Shown here in pieces: positions 16,436 through 24,434 of a stretch of 64,000 nucleotides of DNA. A model generated the notes under the pieces. The model ran no database searches and was not told the DNA's origin. It saw nothing but the letters and a program-made list of their open reading frames with translations. Within the stretch, counting starts at the first letter, position 1. Every line of letters begins with the position of its first letter. A program made the translations under genes and the position numbers. The DNA comes from VXYK01 sp965214565 (GTDB taxonomy: Bacteria > Actinomycetota > Acidimicrobiia > Acidimicrobiales > Aldehydirespiratoraceae), in assembly GCA_965214565.1 (NCBI GenBank), contig OZ243951.1:310001-374000 (forward strand), read 5' to 3'.

Positions 16436-17665
16436 ATGACCGCCGCAAACCACAAGACCGACGAGCCCGCCGAACAGGCCGCGTTTCGAGCGGTAGCCAA
16501 GGCGTGGTACGACGCCAACGCGACGCCCAAACGAGACGATTCTCCGTGGGAGACCAACGTTCACCGCGACCCCGCCGACGCCCGGCGGCACTTCCACACG
16601 TCCAGGGCCTGGCAGGGCCGGCTGTACGAGGCTGGTCTCGCTGGGATCGCCTGGCCCGAGGAGTACGGCGGGGGCGGAGGCAAGTCCTGGATGACCCGTA
16701 TCGAGCGGGATGTCTCGCTCGGTTACGAGGAATGGGTCGGGTTTGTAGGGGCCACCATCGCCATGCTCGGTCCGACCCTGCTGCGCCACGGGACCGAGGA
16801 GCAGAAGCGTGAGTTCCTCCCCAAGCTGCTGTCAGCGGAACTGTCGTTCTGTCAGCTCTTCAGCGAACCCGGTGCCGGAAGCGACCTCGCCGCGCTCGCC
16901 ACCCGTGCCGAGCGTGACGGCGACGAGTTCATCCTCAATGGCCAGAAGGTTTGGAACAGTTCGGCCCAATTCTGCGACTGGGGGTTCGTCCTGGTCCGCA
17001 CCGACCCCGACGCTCCCAAACACAGGGGTATCACGTTCCTGCTGGTCGACATGTCCACGCCGGGGATCGAGGTTCGACCTCTGGTGCAGATCAACCAGTC
17101 AGCGCACTTCAACGAGGTCTTCCTGTCTGATGTACGGGTGCCTGTGGCCAACGTCGTCGGCGAGATCAACCAGGGTTGGACGCCGGCGCGCACGGTGCTG
17201 TCCAATGAGTCGGCGTTCATTGCGGGAGCTCGGATCCCGACCCGCTCGAAGCTGATCGAACTGGCCGCCGACAAGGGACTGCTCGGTGATCTGGTGGTGC
17301 GCCAGGAGCTCGCTGACTATTACAGCAGGGAGCTGATATCGGGCTGGATGGGCGAGCAGGTCCAATACGCCGTCCGACGCGGCGAGTCGGCACCGATGGA
17401 CCCTGGGCTCATCAAGTTGATGGCATCGCAGAACCGGCGACTCTCGGGAGATCTCGCCTGTCGAATCCTGGGGATGGAATCGGCTGCGGGCAGAGGCGAG
17501 AAGGTGAATTGGGCGCAGATGGAGTTGCTGGGGCGTTATTCGATCTCGATTGGTGGCGGGACCGACGAGGTTCTGAAGAACAACATCGGTGAACGTTCGC
17601 TGCAATTGCCTCGTGAGCCCGGTTACGACAAGAATCAGCCGTGGCGCGAGATACCGCGCTCCTGA
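16436..17665 (+). CDS. Acyl-CoA dehydrogenase
   Basis: A 409-residue FAD flavoprotein of the acyl-CoA dehydrogenase family, catalysing alpha,beta-desaturation of an acyl-CoA. Seen are 'GLAGIAWPEEYGG', the FAD-contacting 'FCQLFSEPGAGSDLA', 'NGQKVWNSSAQFCDWGFVLVRT' and the C-terminal 'SISIGGGTDEVLKNNIGER' typical of the family. The ribosome site AAGGAAAG precedes ATG 16436. It is followed after 36 bp by an NAD-dependent epimerase, probably in one operon, and is divergent from the Rieske gene. Confidence 0.93.
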   Translation: MTAANHKTDEPAEQAAFRAVAKAWYDANATPKRDDSPWETNVHRDPADARRHFHTSRAWQGRLYEAGLAGIAWPEEYGGGGGKSWMTRIERDVSLGYEEWVGFVGATIAMLGPTLLRHGTEEQKREFLPKLLSAELSFCQLFSEPGAGSDLAALATRAERDGDEFILNGQKVWNSSAQFCDWGFVLVRTDPDAPKHRGITFLLVDMSTPGIEVRPLVQINQSAHFNEVFLSDVRVPVANVVGEINQGWTPARTVLSNESAFIAGARIPTRSKLIELAADKGLLGDLVVRQELADYYSRELISGWMGEQVQYAVRRGESAPMDPGLIKLMASQNRRLSGDLACRILGMESAAGRGEKVNWAQMELLGRYSISIGGGTDEVLKNNIGERSLQLPREPGYDKNQPWREIPRS

Positions 17666-17701
17666 AACCGGACCAAACCACGACCACCCGAGGACCAGAC
17701 C

Positions 17702-18613
17702 ATGACTCCCCTGATAGATCAAAGAATTGTGGTCGCCGGTTGCACCGGCCAGGTGGGTAAACCGTTGGCGCTGGCGCTGGCTACCGCCGGCAACGAGGTC
17801 CACGGCATCGCCCGGTTCAAAGATCCCGCGGCGCGACAGCGTATGGAATCCGGCGGCGTCGTCTGCCATGCGGTCGACCTCTTCGAGCCCGACTTGAGTT
17901 CGGTCCCCGCCGACGTCGACTATCTGCTCAACTTCGCGGTGACCAAGACCGGCAAATGGGACAAGGATCTGGTGACCAACGCAGTGGCCGCCGGTCAACT
18001 GATGAGCCACATGCGCAATGCCGCCGCGGTACTGCACTGTTCGACCACCGCTGTCTACGCGCCCAGCAACGGCGAACCGATGCGGGAGGACTCTCCGCTG
18101 GGCCGAGACCACCACCAGAACCTTCTCCCCACCTATTCGACGGCCAAGACTGCTTCGGAGTCTGTGGTTCGCTTCGCCGCTCGGGAGTTCTCGGTTCCGA
18201 CCACCATTGCCCGGCTGTGCGTGCCCTACGGTGATGAGGGCGGCTGGCCGCTGTTTCATCTGTGGATGGCTCAGGCGTCCCAGAGGATCCCCGTCCACCC
18301 CGATGGATCCCGCTACAACCCGATCCACCACGACGACATCATCGCTCAGGTCCCGGCTCTGCTCGATGCGGCCACACCGGAGGCCACGATCCTCAATTGG
18401 GGCAGCGACGAGGTGGTGTCGGTCGAGGAGTGGACCAGGTACATATGCGATGTCGCCGGAGTGCCCGACCCGGCTTTTGAACTCAACGAGTCGACGATTC
18501 CGAGCGCGGTGATCGACACCGGGGCGGTGCGTGCAGCCGTCGGTCCGTGTTCTGTCTCATGGCGCGACGGTTTCAGGCGCTTGGCCGAGCAGGCCGTGAG
18601 CGGATCCGGCTAG
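17702..18613 (+). CDS. NAD(P)-dependent epimerase/dehydratase (extended SDR)
   Basis: 303 residues. The nucleotide-binding glycine motif is 'VVAGCTGQVGKPLALAL', and the active site is YxxxK in 'PTYSTAKTASE', preceded by a Ser/Thr strand (CSTTAVYAPS). These mark an extended short-chain dehydrogenase. GAGGA lies just ahead of ATG 17702. The position behind an acyl-CoA dehydrogenase suggests oxidation or reduction of a catabolic intermediate rather than sugar-nucleotide work, but this is inference. Confidence 0.88.
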   Translation: MTPLIDQRIVVAGCTGQVGKPLALALATAGNEVHGIARFKDPAARQRMESGGVVCHAVDLFEPDLSSVPADVDYLLNFAVTKTGKWDKDLVTNAVAAGQLMSHMRNAAAVLHCSTTAVYAPSNGEPMREDSPLGRDHHQNLLPTYSTAKTASESVVRFAAREFSVPTTIARLCVPYGDEGGWPLFHLWMAQASQRIPVHPDGSRYNPIHHDDIIAQVPALLDAATPEATILNWGSDEVVSVEEWTRYICDVAGVPDPAFELNESTIPSAVIDTGAVRAAVGPCSVSWRDGFRRLAEQAVSGSG

Positions 18614-18761
18614 GCAACCAACCGGTTTGGCCTCCGCCGCGGCCCGACTACTTACGATGGTCCGACCGCAACTGAGCAGTATGCAGATAGCCTGTTGAAG
18701 CACCGGACAATGTGGACGACGCGGACGTCGCACACCATCCCCGCTGCCGGAGTGTCCCCCG

Positions 18762-20453
18762 ATGAGTCCCACCTTCGCCGATCTCGGCGTACCCGAACCA
18801 ATTGTCGCGGTTCTGCGCCGGGGTGGCGTCACCTCCCCCTTCGAGATCCAGACCGCCACCATTCCCGACCTGCTCAGGGGCCATGACGTCGTGGGCCGCG
18901 CCCCTACCGGCTCCGGTAAGACGCTCGCGTTCGGGATTCCGGTGCTGACGCGGGTACCCCGGGGCGAGCCGGGCCTCCCGAGCGCCTTGGTCCTCGCTCC
19001 CACTCGTGAACTCGCCGAGCAGATCGCCACCGAACTCGGCCCGCCTGCCGAGGCGGTGAGTCGCCGCATCTCGGCGGTCTACGGCGGTGTCGGCATAGAG
19101 CCCCAGATCAAGAGGATGCGACGCGGCGTCGACGTGCTCGTTGCAACGCCGGGGCGTCTCGAGGATCTCATTGAACGCCGGGTCGTGGACCTGCGCAGGG
19201 CCGCGACGGTGGTGATCGACGAGGCCGATCGCATGGCCGACATGGGCTTCATGCCCGCTGTGCGACGCATCCTCGACGGCACTGCGAACAAGCGGCACAT
19301 GATCCTGTTCTCGGCCACCCTCGCAGGCGACGTCAGCAAGCTGATCGATCAATACCAGTCCGACCCCGTGCACCACGGCGTGGGATCGCCGACACCGGAC
19401 CTGACGGCTACCCAGCATCACTTCTGGGAGATTCCCAGGCCTGACCGGATCAGTCTTTGTGCTTCGGTCATCGCCACTCTCGGCTCGACGATCGTCTTCA
19501 CCCGCACCCGCCACGGTGCTGATCGTGCCGCCCGCCAACTCAATCGAGTGGGGATCCCTGCGGCCGCCATCCACGGCAACCGCTCGCAGGCACAGCGTTC
19601 CCGGGCACTTCGTGACTTCACCTCAGGCAAGGCCGTCGCCCTGGTTGCCACCGATGTGGCGGCTCGCGGAATTCATGTCGACGGTGTCGAGTGCGTACTG
19701 CATTACGACCCCGTCGATGAGGACTCTGCCTACATTCATCGTTCGGGTCGAACGGCACGAGCCGGTGCGGAGGGTCAGGTGGTCTCGTTCGTGGACCCGT
19801 CCCAGGTCCGTGTGGTCAGAGCAATGCAACGGAGATTGAACCTCTCCCCGGAGATTACGGCACCACCGCCTATGGACGGCCCGGCTGTGACGGTCCCCGA
19901 TGACCGCTCCGGCCCAAGGCAACACTCCAAGCCCGAACCTTCCAAACGCCACGCGTCCAACGGCGCCGGGACACGGCGCAAGAGCGCTGCCCGTCGCGGC
20001 AAAGGCCAAGGTCGCGGACAACGCCAAGACCAAGACCAAAACCAGGACGGCGGACAACGCCAAGCCCAACACCAAGGTCGCGGCCGGGGCCAAGGCCAAA
20101 GTCAGGGCCAGAGTCAGGGGCAAGGCCGCGGACGGGGCCAAGGCCAAAGTCAGGGGCAAGGCCGCGGACGGGGCCAAGGCCAAAGTCAGGGGCAAGGTCG
20201 CGGACGGGGCCAAGGCCAAAGTCAGGGGCAAGGTCGCGGACGGGGCCAAGGCCAAAGTCAGGGGCAAGGTCGCGGACGGGGCCAAGGCCAAAGTCAGGGG
20301 CAAGGTCGCGGACGGGGCCAAGGCCAAAGTCAGGGGCAAGGTCGCGGACGGGGCCAAGGCCAAAGTCAGGGGCAAGGTCGCGGACGGGGCCAAGGCCAAA
20401 GTCAGGGGCAAGGTCGCGGACGGGGCCAAGGCCAGAGTCAGCGACGCCGCTAG
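18762..20453 (+). CDS. DEAD-box RNA helicase with repetitive Gly/Gln/Arg tail
   Basis: 563 residues. The helicase core spans about residues 1-370: Q-motif region, Walker A A47-T54 (APTGSGKT), DEAD (VVIDEADRM) near 152, SAT near 184 and HRSGRTARAG near 326-335. The last about 115 residues are low complexity. After a basic linker come nine near-perfect copies of a 12-residue unit (GRGRGQGQSQGQ-like), encoded by 36-bp repeats. RGG-type tails in such helicases bind RNA and can drive condensation; that role is inferred. Helicases of this family act in ribosome assembly or mRNA decay. The shared codon pattern supports the frame through the tail. Confidence 0.93.
   Translation: MSPTFADLGVPEPIVAVLRRGGVTSPFEIQTATIPDLLRGHDVVGRAPTGSGKTLAFGIPVLTRVPRGEPGLPSALVLAPTRELAEQIATELGPPAEAVSRRISAVYGGVGIEPQIKRMRRGVDVLVATPGRLEDLIERRVVDLRRAATVVIDEADRMADMGFMPAVRRILDGTANKRHMILFSATLAGDVSKLIDQYQSDPVHHGVGSPTPDLTATQHHFWEIPRPDRISLCASVIATLGSTIVFTRTRHGADRAARQLNRVGIPAAAIHGNRSQAQRSRALRDFTSGKAVALVATDVAARGIHVDGVECVLHYDPVDEDSAYIHRSGRTARAGAEGQVVSFVDPSQVRVVRAMQRRLNLSPEITAPPPMDGPAVTVPDDRSGPRQHSKPEPSKRHASNGAGTRRKSAARRGKGQGRGQRQDQDQNQDGGQRQAQHQGRGRGQGQSQGQSQGQGRGRGQGQSQGQGRGRGQGQSQGQGRGRGQGQSQGQGRGRGQGQSQGQGRGRGQGQSQGQGRGRGQGQSQGQGRGRGQGQSQGQGRGRGQGQSQGQGRGRGQGQSQRRR
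20113..20436 (+). repeat. Nine 36-bp tandem repeats in the helicase tail
   Basis: Nine back-to-back 36-bp units (gtcaggggcaaggtcgcgga and the following 16 bases) run without spacers; only a C/T in the first two and a base in the last differ. Because 36 is divisible by three, other frames are open too. The +1 frame encodes a Lys/Arg-rich repeat (AKVRGKVADGAK) and continues to about 20487. The near identity implies recent expansion or gene conversion. Confidence 0.95.
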
Positions 20454-20521
20454 GCGGTCAGGGAAATCTGAGCAGCCTCAGTGGTAGCTGCGTTCGAATC
20501 CGCTGAAGCGCTGGGGCTCCC

Positions 20522-21313
20522 TCAGCCCAGGAGGAAGTCGCGGGTCACCACCAAAGATCTGGGATCTTGCATCATGAACAGATGCCCTCCCTCGAGGACC
20601 TCCAGTCGGGAATCTGTGATACCGGCGACAATCGCCTCGGAGTTGACCAGCGGCGCGATCCCGTCGTAGCGACCCGCGCACACGAGCGTCGGTGCCGATA
20701 TCGAACCAAGATCAGCCGACACATCGTGGTGCCGCCTCGCTTCAAGCTGTTGAGCGAATCCCTCGGCCGACTCCGCTGAGGCTGAACGCGCATAGCCGTC
20801 ACGCAACTGCGATGTGAACCCCTCCAAACCCGGAAGAGCCTCACCGCTGCCAGAGACGTAGCGAGTGTCCATCAGTGAAAGGGAGATCTCGGTCCTCTCG
20901 GCGACCGGCAGATTCACCAACTCGTCGAGAGGGTAAGACATCAGTGGACCGCCCGGCGATGTGCAGTTCAGAACCAACCGCTCAACCAGTGCAGGGTGAC
21001 GGATGGCCAGGTGCTGCGCGACCATTCCACCAAACGACGTGCCCACCACGCGGGCACTCTCCCAACCCAGCGCAGAGCACAACGAAGCGGCGTCGTCGGC
21101 GTAGTCGAACATCGTCGGCGGATGATCGCCGAGGGTTGTCTGACCCAGACAACGCTGATCGTAGTGAAGGCCCAGAAAGTCCTGGTTGAGCCCATTGAGG
21201 TGCGGGGCAGTGAGACGAAGATCCCCGCCGCTGCCCGAGATGTGCAGCAGGTTCGGGCCTTCTCCGTGGAATTCGTAGTACATGGTCAAGTCGTTGACTT
21301 CGATAAACGGCAT
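20522..21313 (-). CDS. Alpha/beta hydrolase
   Basis: 263 residues with an alpha/beta hydrolase fold. The oxyanion region is 'HISGSGGDLR', the nucleophile elbow is GTSFGGM (Ser nucleophile), the acid is likely in 'LVCAGRYDGIAP', and the catalytic His is in 'LEGGHLFMMQD'. The small cap and overall size fit esterases or meta-cleavage/enol-lactone hydrolases. It is convergent with the helicase and downstream of a methyltransferase on the same strand (36-bp gap). Substrate unknown. Confidence 0.88.
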   Translation of the reverse strand: MPFIEVNDLTMYYEFHGEGPNLLHISGSGGDLRLTAPHLNGLNQDFLGLHYDQRCLGQTTLGDHPPTMFDYADDAASLCSALGWESARVVGTSFGGMVAQHLAIRHPALVERLVLNCTSPGGPLMSYPLDELVNLPVAERTEISLSLMDTRYVSGSGEALPGLEGFTSQLRDGYARSASAESAEGFAQQLEARRHHDVSADLGSISAPTLVCAGRYDGIAPLVNSEAIVAGITDSRLEVLEGGHLFMMQDPRSLVVTRDFLLG

Positions 21314-21349
21314 CTCTGTTCCGGCTCCCCTCTCGGGCTCGGCTCTCGG

Positions 21350-22417
21350 TCAGATTCTCACTTCGAAGTAGCGGTTGAGAGGATCGACCTCGAACTCATG
21401 AACCTCAACGCTGCCGAAGCCCGCGGCGGCGGTCATCTCCTCGAACACCTCGACGGTGAGTCCCAGGGTTCCCAGTCCGGCACCATTGGGCTCGGACATG
21501 GCCGAAGACATGCAGTACAGAATCGACATGGAGTACATCAACGGCAGCACCGGAATGTGCCGGTTCTCCTCAAGGCCGCCCCTGGTCTTGATGTCGGCCA
21601 CCATCCAGACGCCGTTGTCGGCCAGACACGACCGAGCTGCTACGACCGCGGCGGCGGGGTCCGGCAGGTCGTGCAGCACGTCGAGCGTCACCAGCAGGTC
21701 GACATCGCTAAAATCACGAAGATCCTCGAAGGTCCCCGACTGAAACGACAGGTTGGTCAGACCCTCCGAAGCCGCCCGCTGCGCGGCGGTTTCGATGGCG
21801 TGAGGTGACGGATCGATACCCACCACCGTGGACTGCGGAAAAGCGCCGGCAACAGCCGCCGCAGCCACGCCCGAACCGCAGCCCACATCGACCACGGTCG
21901 CTCCGGCAGTCAGGCGCTCAGTCATCTGCTCAACGGCGTCGAGTATCACCGGCACGAGCCAGGTTCGCTGTCCCGATGCGCTCATTGCTGCCTGGAAATG
22001 GCAGGCGTGGACACCGTGCTCGCTCCAGGTCATGCCCAGTCCGGTCTCGAACGCCTCCGCTGTCCGGTTGACCTCATGATGGGTTATCGGGAGTCCGAAC
22101 ACTCCGGCGGTCGCAGCAGGATGGTCCGGCTCACACAACGTGGCCTTGGCTTCCGGTGTCAGGTTGAATCGACCGTCGTCGTGCTCGACGAGGCCTGCAG
22201 CAGTGACTGCGAACAGCCATTCGCGGACCCAGCGCTCGTGCAGACCCGTGGCGTCCGCCAACTCGTCTGAGGTTGACTGCGGCACTCGGGCAAGAGCATC
22301 GAAGAGTTCCAGTCGGACACCGAGGTGGACGATCGCGCTCATCGCCTCGCCCTGTTTCATTCGGTACAGGTCTTGGATCGTCTGGCCCAGCAGTTCCAGG
22401 TCAACTTCGGTGCGCAT
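21350..22417 (-). CDS. SAM-dependent methyltransferase with N-terminal winged helix (Rv2258c-like)
   Basis: 355 residues. The N-terminal 90 residues form a winged-helix dimerisation domain ('VRLELFDALARVPQSTSDELADATGL...RWVREWL'), as in O-methyltransferases. The catalytic domain has 'ATVVDVGCGSGVAAAAVA' (motif I), 'VVGIDPSPHAIETA' and 'DLLVTLDVLHDLPDP'. The architecture matches mycobacterial Rv2258c-type proteins, whose substrate is unsettled. The 104-bp gap to cinA contains only degenerate short repeats (gagactg-like). Confidence 0.82.
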   Translation of the reverse strand: MRTEVDLELLGQTIQDLYRMKQGEAMSAIVHLGVRLELFDALARVPQSTSDELADATGLHERWVREWLFAVTAAGLVEHDDGRFNLTPEAKATLCEPDHPAATAGVFGLPITHHEVNRTAEAFETGLGMTWSEHGVHACHFQAAMSASGQRTWLVPVILDAVEQMTERLTAGATVVDVGCGSGVAAAAVAGAFPQSTVVGIDPSPHAIETAAQRAASEGLTNLSFQSGTFEDLRDFSDVDLLVTLDVLHDLPDPAAAVVAARSCLADNGVWMVADIKTRGGLEENRHIPVLPLMYSMSILYCMSSAMSEPNGAGLGTLGLTVEVFEEMTAAAGFGSVEVHEFEVDPLNRYFEVRI

Positions 22418-22521
22418 CAGGTTGAGAGTGTTCCAGGTTGAGGTTGGGCATGTCTAGGCCGAGACTGCGGATCTCCGGATCGAGACTGTCCAGGTCGAGG
22501 CTGTCAGAGCGCGGGTGGCGG

Positions 22522-23841
22522 CTAGGCGGGTCGGTTCAGCAGTCGCGTGCGGAGCATGTTGAGAGCCATGATGCAGGTGAACTGCCGGATGCGCTCGCGG
22601 TCGAAGGGCAGCTTGATGGTGGTGGCCTCGGAATGGGGTCTCTCGGTGGGCGCACTGGTGGCCGCGGTGGGTTCACCGTCGCCGCCGACGGCGAAATGTA
22701 TACCGATGCAAACGACTCCGGGTTCAACTCCCTCGTGAGGTTCCGGCCCGGCGACTCCCGAGACAGCAAGCCCAACATCAGCATTGAAGACACCGCACGC
22801 ACCTTGTGCCATCTCGATCACCATCTCCTCGCTGACCGAGTGGACGTCACCGGCGTGCAGCAGCGACTGTTTGAGCTCTCGGTGATAGGGGACGATCCCA
22901 CCCCGAAACACACCGCTGCAGCCTGGGTGGTTTACCAACCGGCTGGAGATTAGGCCACCCGTCAGCGATTCCGCCAAAGCAAGGGTCAGGCCGCCGTCAC
23001 GCAGCAGGTCGAGGACAACGGATTCCATCGTGTCGTCGTCGGTTCCAAAGACGATGTCACCGATCAGGTCCCTCAAACGACTCTCCTCGGCGTCGAGGAT
23101 CGAGACGGCTTCGGCCTCGCTTCCGGCTTTCGCGGTGATCCGCACCTTCAGGCCTTCCAGGCCGCTCGCGAGGAACGCGATCGTCGCCGTTCCGGTCTCA
23201 TCGAGACGCCGTATCTCTTCGTCGAGCTGTTCGGCGAGGCCGGACTCGGACTGGCCCCAGGTGCGCAGCGTGCGACTGCGGATGACCGCGCTGATTCCCG
23301 CCCGCTCAGCGAGATCGGGGAGCACCCCTTCCAGCACCATCTGGCGCATCTCCCAAGGAACTCCCGGGACCGCATAAATCACTTTGTCTTGGTGCGCGCC
23401 GCCCTGGTTTGATCCGCTGAGTGGGCAGATCAGACCCGCAGCGGTGCCGGGCATAGCAGGATTGACTCGGGCTCCTACGGGCACGTCTGCCTGACGTTTG
23501 TTGTTCTCGGCCATGTTGCGGCCGCGGCCACCGAACATGGTTTCGATCTTGGCGATGATGCGTTCGTCGCGGACCAGTTCCACACCCATGATCGCGGCGA
23601 TGGCCTCACGGGTGATGTCGTCCTGCGTCGGCCCCAGTCCACCACAGACAATCACCGCATCACTACGATCGAGGGCCTGGCCGAGCACCGCGACCATCCG
23701 TTCAAGATTGTCGCCGACCTTCGTCTGGTGATGGCTGTCGATGCCTGCAAGCGCCAGTTGCTCTCCGATCCAGGACGAATTGGTGTCGACGATCTGCCCC
23801 AGCAGCAGTTCGGTTCCGACTGCTACCACTTCACAGTTCAT
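22522..23841 (-). CDS. cinA: CinA family nicotinamide-nucleotide amidohydrolase
   Basis: 439 residues from ATG 23841 (MNCEVVAVGTELLLGQIVD), with GGGAG upstream. The frame extends further 5' but overlaps pgsA and has no CinA-like residues there. The N-terminal MoCF/COG1058 domain is seen as 'GTELLLGQIVDTN', 'VIVCGGLGPTQDDITREA' and 'VPGVPWEM'. The C-terminal PncC amidase domain carries 'ALAESLTGGLISSRLVNHPG', 'GGIVPYHRELK' and 'GLAVSGVAGPEP'. The protein recycles NMN by deamidation and hydrolyses ADP-ribose. The usual AESCTGG motif has Leu for Cys, a minor change. It sits just downstream of pgsA (14-bp gap), as in many actinobacteria. Confidence 0.93.
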   Translation of the reverse strand: MNCEVVAVGTELLLGQIVDTNSSWIGEQLALAGIDSHHQTKVGDNLERMVAVLGQALDRSDAVIVCGGLGPTQDDITREAIAAIMGVELVRDERIIAKIETMFGGRGRNMAENNKRQADVPVGARVNPAMPGTAAGLICPLSGSNQGGAHQDKVIYAVPGVPWEMRQMVLEGVLPDLAERAGISAVIRSRTLRTWGQSESGLAEQLDEEIRRLDETGTATIAFLASGLEGLKVRITAKAGSEAEAVSILDAEESRLRDLIGDIVFGTDDDTMESVVLDLLRDGGLTLALAESLTGGLISSRLVNHPGCSGVFRGGIVPYHRELKQSLLHAGDVHSVSEEMVIEMAQGACGVFNADVGLAVSGVAGPEPHEGVEPGVVCIGIHFAVGGDGEPTAATSAPTERPHSEATTIKLPFDRERIRQFTCIMALNMLRTRLLNRPA

Positions 23842-23855
23842 CGGCTCTCCCGAGG

Positions 23856-24434
23856 TCACCCACCTGTCGAACTCAGTGCACTCTGGCCGTCGACGAGGTA
23901 CTGGATCCCTGACACAAGAGTCCAGACAACCGCGATCCACAACGCCACGTCGATCAGAGTGTCCTGATCTTGAAGCGTCGGCATCACCGCCATTGCCAAC
24001 GCGACTCCCTGCACGAAGGTCTTGTACTTGGCTGAACGACGAGCGGGCAGGGCCAGCCCGTGGCGTGCCCAACGGCTGCGCCAAGCAGTGATACCGAGTT
24101 CGCGTAGGGCCATGAGCGTTACCGGCAGCCACCAGTACCGCTCGACTGCAACGAGGCAGAATGCCGAACCGAGGATCACCACCTTGTCTGCCAGGGGATC
24201 GAGGAACGCACCGCTGCGGCTGACGACATTCGCGCGACGAGCAACTCTACCGTCGAAGAAGTCGGTGCTCGCCAAGGCGACGCCGAGCCCGAACGCCGCC
24301 CAGGACACGCCTCGTGTGTCCTCTGCTGCGAGGACCAGCCAGAACAACAAAGGTGCGAACAGCAGGCGCATGATCGTCAGCAGGTTCGCCGGGTGGGTTA
24401 TCCCAGCGCTGCGCGGCACGGCCAGATCGTTCAC
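23856..24434 (-). CDS. pgsA: CDP-diacylglycerol-glycerol-3-phosphate 3-phosphatidyltransferase
   Basis: 192 residues, multi-spanning membrane protein. The CDP-alcohol phosphotransferase signature is intact: D-G-x2-A-R-x8-G-x3-D-x3-D in 'DFFDGRVARRANVVSRSGAF' followed by LDPLADK. It begins with the typical 'NLLTIMRLLFAPLLFWLVL'. It makes phosphatidylglycerophosphate for phosphatidylglycerol and cardiolipin synthesis. Its start overlaps the rimO stop by 4 bp, and cinA follows. Confidence 0.9.
   Translation of the reverse strand: MNDLAVPRSAGITHPANLLTIMRLLFAPLLFWLVLAAEDTRGVSWAAFGLGVALASTDFFDGRVARRANVVSRSGAFLDPLADKVVILGSAFCLVAVERYWWLPVTLMALRELGITAWRSRWARHGLALPARRSAKYKTFVQGVALAMAVMPTLQDQDTLIDVALWIAVVWTLVSGIQYLVDGQSALSSTGG

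Noticed and set aside
15301..16812. A 503-codon plus-strand frame across the Rieske gene
   Set aside because: It lies antisense to a clear Rieske oxygenase and has no recognisable motifs. Long antisense frames are expected at this GC content. The same applies to the frames at 61188-62888, 40559-41848 and 17099-18331.
20113..20436. CRISPR-like array
   Set aside because: The 36-bp repeats are directly adjacent with no unique spacers and lie in frame inside a helicase gene.
19900..20487. Separate gene encoding a Lys/Arg-rich repeat protein in the +1 frame
   Set aside because: The frame exists only because the repeat unit is a multiple of three. It has no clear ribosome site and starts within the helicase. 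It is kept only as a slippage possibility.
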